The notes beneath the pieces were generated by a model that was not told where the DNA came from, did not search any database, and saw only the letters and a list, made by a program, of their open reading frames with translations. The position numbers were made by a program, and so were the translations under genes. Below, piece by piece: positions 5,034-6,407 of a DNA stretch of 6,407 bases; position 1 is the stretch's first letter; each line of letters opens with the position of its first letter. Source of the DNA: CAZIVE01 sp964542435 (GTDB lineage: Bacteria > Bacteroidota > Bacteroidia > Bacteroidales > Tannerellaceae); contig CAZIVE010000145.1 of the NCBI GenBank assembly GCA_964542435.1, positions 1 to 6,407 of the forward strand, written 5' to 3'.

Positions 5034-6320
5034 ATGGCAACGAAGAAATTACATTTTGAGACTTTACAACTTCATGTAGGACAAGAACAGGCAGACCCCG
5101 CAACAGACTCTCGCGCCGTGCCGATTTATCAGACCACTTCCTATGTTTTCCACAACTCTGCTCACGCTGAAGCTCGCTTTGGCTTGCAGGATCCGGGTAA
5201 CATCTACGGACGTTTGACCAATTCGACGCAGGGCGTTTTTGAAGACCGCGTGGCTGCTCTCGAAGGCGGCATCGCAGGATTGGCTGTCGCTACGGGCGCT
5301 GCGGCTGTGACCTATTCCATCATCAACATTGCGAAGGCAGGCGATCACATCGTGGCAGCGAAGACTATCTACGGCGGCTCGTTCAACCTTTTGCAGCACA
5401 CATTGGCCAACTACGGCATCACGACGACTTTCGTGGATCCTGACGATCCGCAGAACTTCGAGAAGGCGATCCAGGACAACACCAAAGCGCTCTACATCGA
5501 GACGCTCGGCAATCCGAACTCCAACATCATCGACATCGAAGCGACTTCAGCCATCGCGCACCGTCACAAGATTCCGCTGATCATCGACAACACGTTCGGC
5601 ACGCCTTATCTGATCCGTCCGATCGAACACGGAGCCGACATCGTCGTTCACAGTGCCACGAAATTCATCGGCGGTCACGGTTCCTCTTTAGGCGGCGTAA
5701 TCGTGGACTCAGGCAACTTCGACTGGATCGGATCGGGTAAATTCCCGCAGCTGACCGAACCGGAACCGAGTTATCACGGCATCAAATTCACCGACGCAGC
5801 CGGAAAGGCAGCTTACATCACAAGAATCCGTGCGGTGATCCTGCGCGATACCGGCGCGACCATCAGTCCGTTCAACGCCTTCCTGCTCCTGCAGGGATTG
5901 GAAACGCTGTCGCTGCGCGTCGAACGTCACGTGGCAAATGCGCTGAAGGTGGTGGATTATCTGAAGAAGAATCCGAAGGTTGCCAAAATCAACCATCCTG
6001 CGCTTCCGGACCATCCAAATCACGAACTCTACAAACGTTATTTCCCGAACGGTGCCGGTTCGATCTTCACCTTCGACATCAAAGGCGGCAAGAAAGAGGC
6101 GCAGGCCTTCATCGATCATCTGAAGATCTTCTCGCTGCTGGCGAACGTCGCCGACGTGAAGTCGCTCGTGATTCATCCTGCCAGCACGACACACAGTCAG
6201 CTGAGTCCCGCCGAACTCGAGGATCAGGGCATTCACCAAAGCACGATCCGCCTCAGCATCGGCACGGAACATATCGACGACATCATCGACGATCTGGATC
6301 AAGCGTTCAAAGCCATATAA
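5034..6320 (+). CDS. metY: O-acetylhomoserine sulfhydrylase (O-acetylhomoserine aminocarboxypropyltransferase)
   Basis: This 428-aa PLP enzyme of the Cys/Met metabolism family makes homocysteine from O-acetylhomoserine and sulfide, the direct sulfhydrylation route to methionine in the cytoplasm. The PLP-binding lysine is K210 in 'HSATKFIGGHG'. D185 in 'IIDNTFGTP' should contact the pyridine nitrogen. Y59 and R61 in 'IYGRLTN' would reach the phosphate of the neighbouring subunit's PLP. Y113 in 'TIYGGSFNLL' should stack on the ring, and R406 in 'STIRLSIG' should bind the substrate carboxylate. Length near 430 aa and the segment at about 248-290 ('HGIKF...RDTGATISPFNAFLLLQGLETL') favour MetY over the shorter cystathionine gamma-synthase and beta-lyase. 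An upstream start at 4917 would add 39 residues and run across the promoter, so the ATG at 5034 is chosen. The Lrp-family regulator is divergent, and a hairpin terminator follows. A related use of O-acetylserine cannot be excluded. Confidence 0.94.
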   Translation: MATKKLHFETLQLHVGQEQADPATDSRAVPIYQTTSYVFHNSAHAEARFGLQDPGNIYGRLTNSTQGVFEDRVAALEGGIAGLAVATGAAAVTYSIINIAKAGDHIVAAKTIYGGSFNLLQHTLANYGITTTFVDPDDPQNFEKAIQDNTKALYIETLGNPNSNIIDIEATSAIAHRHKIPLIIDNTFGTPYLIRPIEHGADIVVHSATKFIGGHGSSLGGVIVDSGNFDWIGSGKFPQLTEPEPSYHGIKFTDAAGKAAYITRIRAVILRDTGATISPFNAFLLLQGLETLSLRVERHVANALKVVDYLKKNPKVAKINHPALPDHPNHELYKRYFPNGAGSIFTFDIKGGKKEAQAFIDHLKIFSLLANVADVKSLVIHPASTTHSQLSPAELEDQGIHQSTIRLSIGTEHIDDIIDDLDQAFKAI

Positions 6321-6375
6321 TAGTTCTATTAAGCAAAAGAAACTCTGAAAAAGTTTAGTGTTTATCAAATGAGAA

Positions 6376-6407
6376 AAGGGCTGTCTCCGAAAAGGAAGGC
6401 AGCCCTT
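6376..6407 (+). terminator. Hairpin terminator downstream of metY
   Basis: AAGGGCTG (6376-6383) pairs perfectly with CAGCCCTT (6400-6407). The stem continues inward through TC/GG (one T-G wobble) and TCC/GGA, with one bulged A at 6397 and a GAAAA loop (6389-6393). It begins 55 nt after the metY stop. The expected T-tract would lie just past the window edge. The A-run at 6374-6377 gives a short T-tract on the minus strand, so it may act in both directions. Confidence 0.75.

Noticed and set aside
5709..6368. 219-codon minus-strand open frame opposite metY
   Set aside because: It covers the 3' half of a clear metY gene, shows no domain or signal, and has no promoter-like element upstream apart from AT-rich sequence.

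Overview
The window looks like ordinary chromosome from a Bacteroidales bacterium, probably Prevotella- or Bacteroides-like. Four things suggest this. The start regions lack Shine-Dalgarno sequences and are A-rich. Several intergenic sites match the Bacteroidetes -7 promoter element TAnnTTTG, often followed by C. One protein is an SpmA/SpmB-type fusion, a form common in this phylum. One protein is a small outer-membrane beta-barrel of the Bacteroidetes 'porin family' style. The genus is an inference; there is no rRNA or other marker gene. I see no mobile element, CRISPR array, tRNA or rRNA.

Layout: six genes. A secreted calcineurin-type metallophosphoesterase (127-1290, +) converges on a two-gene minus-strand operon. 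That operon is an outer-membrane beta-barrel protein (3294-2542) followed by the SpmA/SpmB fusion membrane protein (2542-1310), joined by a TAATG stop/start overlap. A perfect 9-bp inverted repeat lies where the two convergent units meet. Divergent from the operon is a D-2-hydroxyacid dehydrogenase (3444-4403, +), which ends 3 nt from the end of a convergent Lrp/AsnC-family regulator (4868-4407, -). The regulator is divergent from an O-acetylhomoserine sulfhydrylase, metY (5034-6320, +). A strong terminator-like hairpin follows metY at the right edge.

Function: the best-supported unit is the lrp-metY pair. An amino-acid-responsive regulator is transcribed away from an enzyme that makes homocysteine, the methionine precursor. 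An imperfect palindrome resembling an Lrp site sits directly upstream of the metY -7 element. The 2-hydroxyacid dehydrogenase probably reduces glyoxylate, hydroxypyruvate or a related 2-oxoacid, and may use NADPH. The substrates of the beta-barrel and the SpmA/SpmB protein are unknown.

I found no convincing undescribed multi-gene system. The most interesting signals are regulatory: a palindrome that exactly frames a -7 element, two back-to-back promoters 13 bp apart, and the possible Lrp operator at metY.
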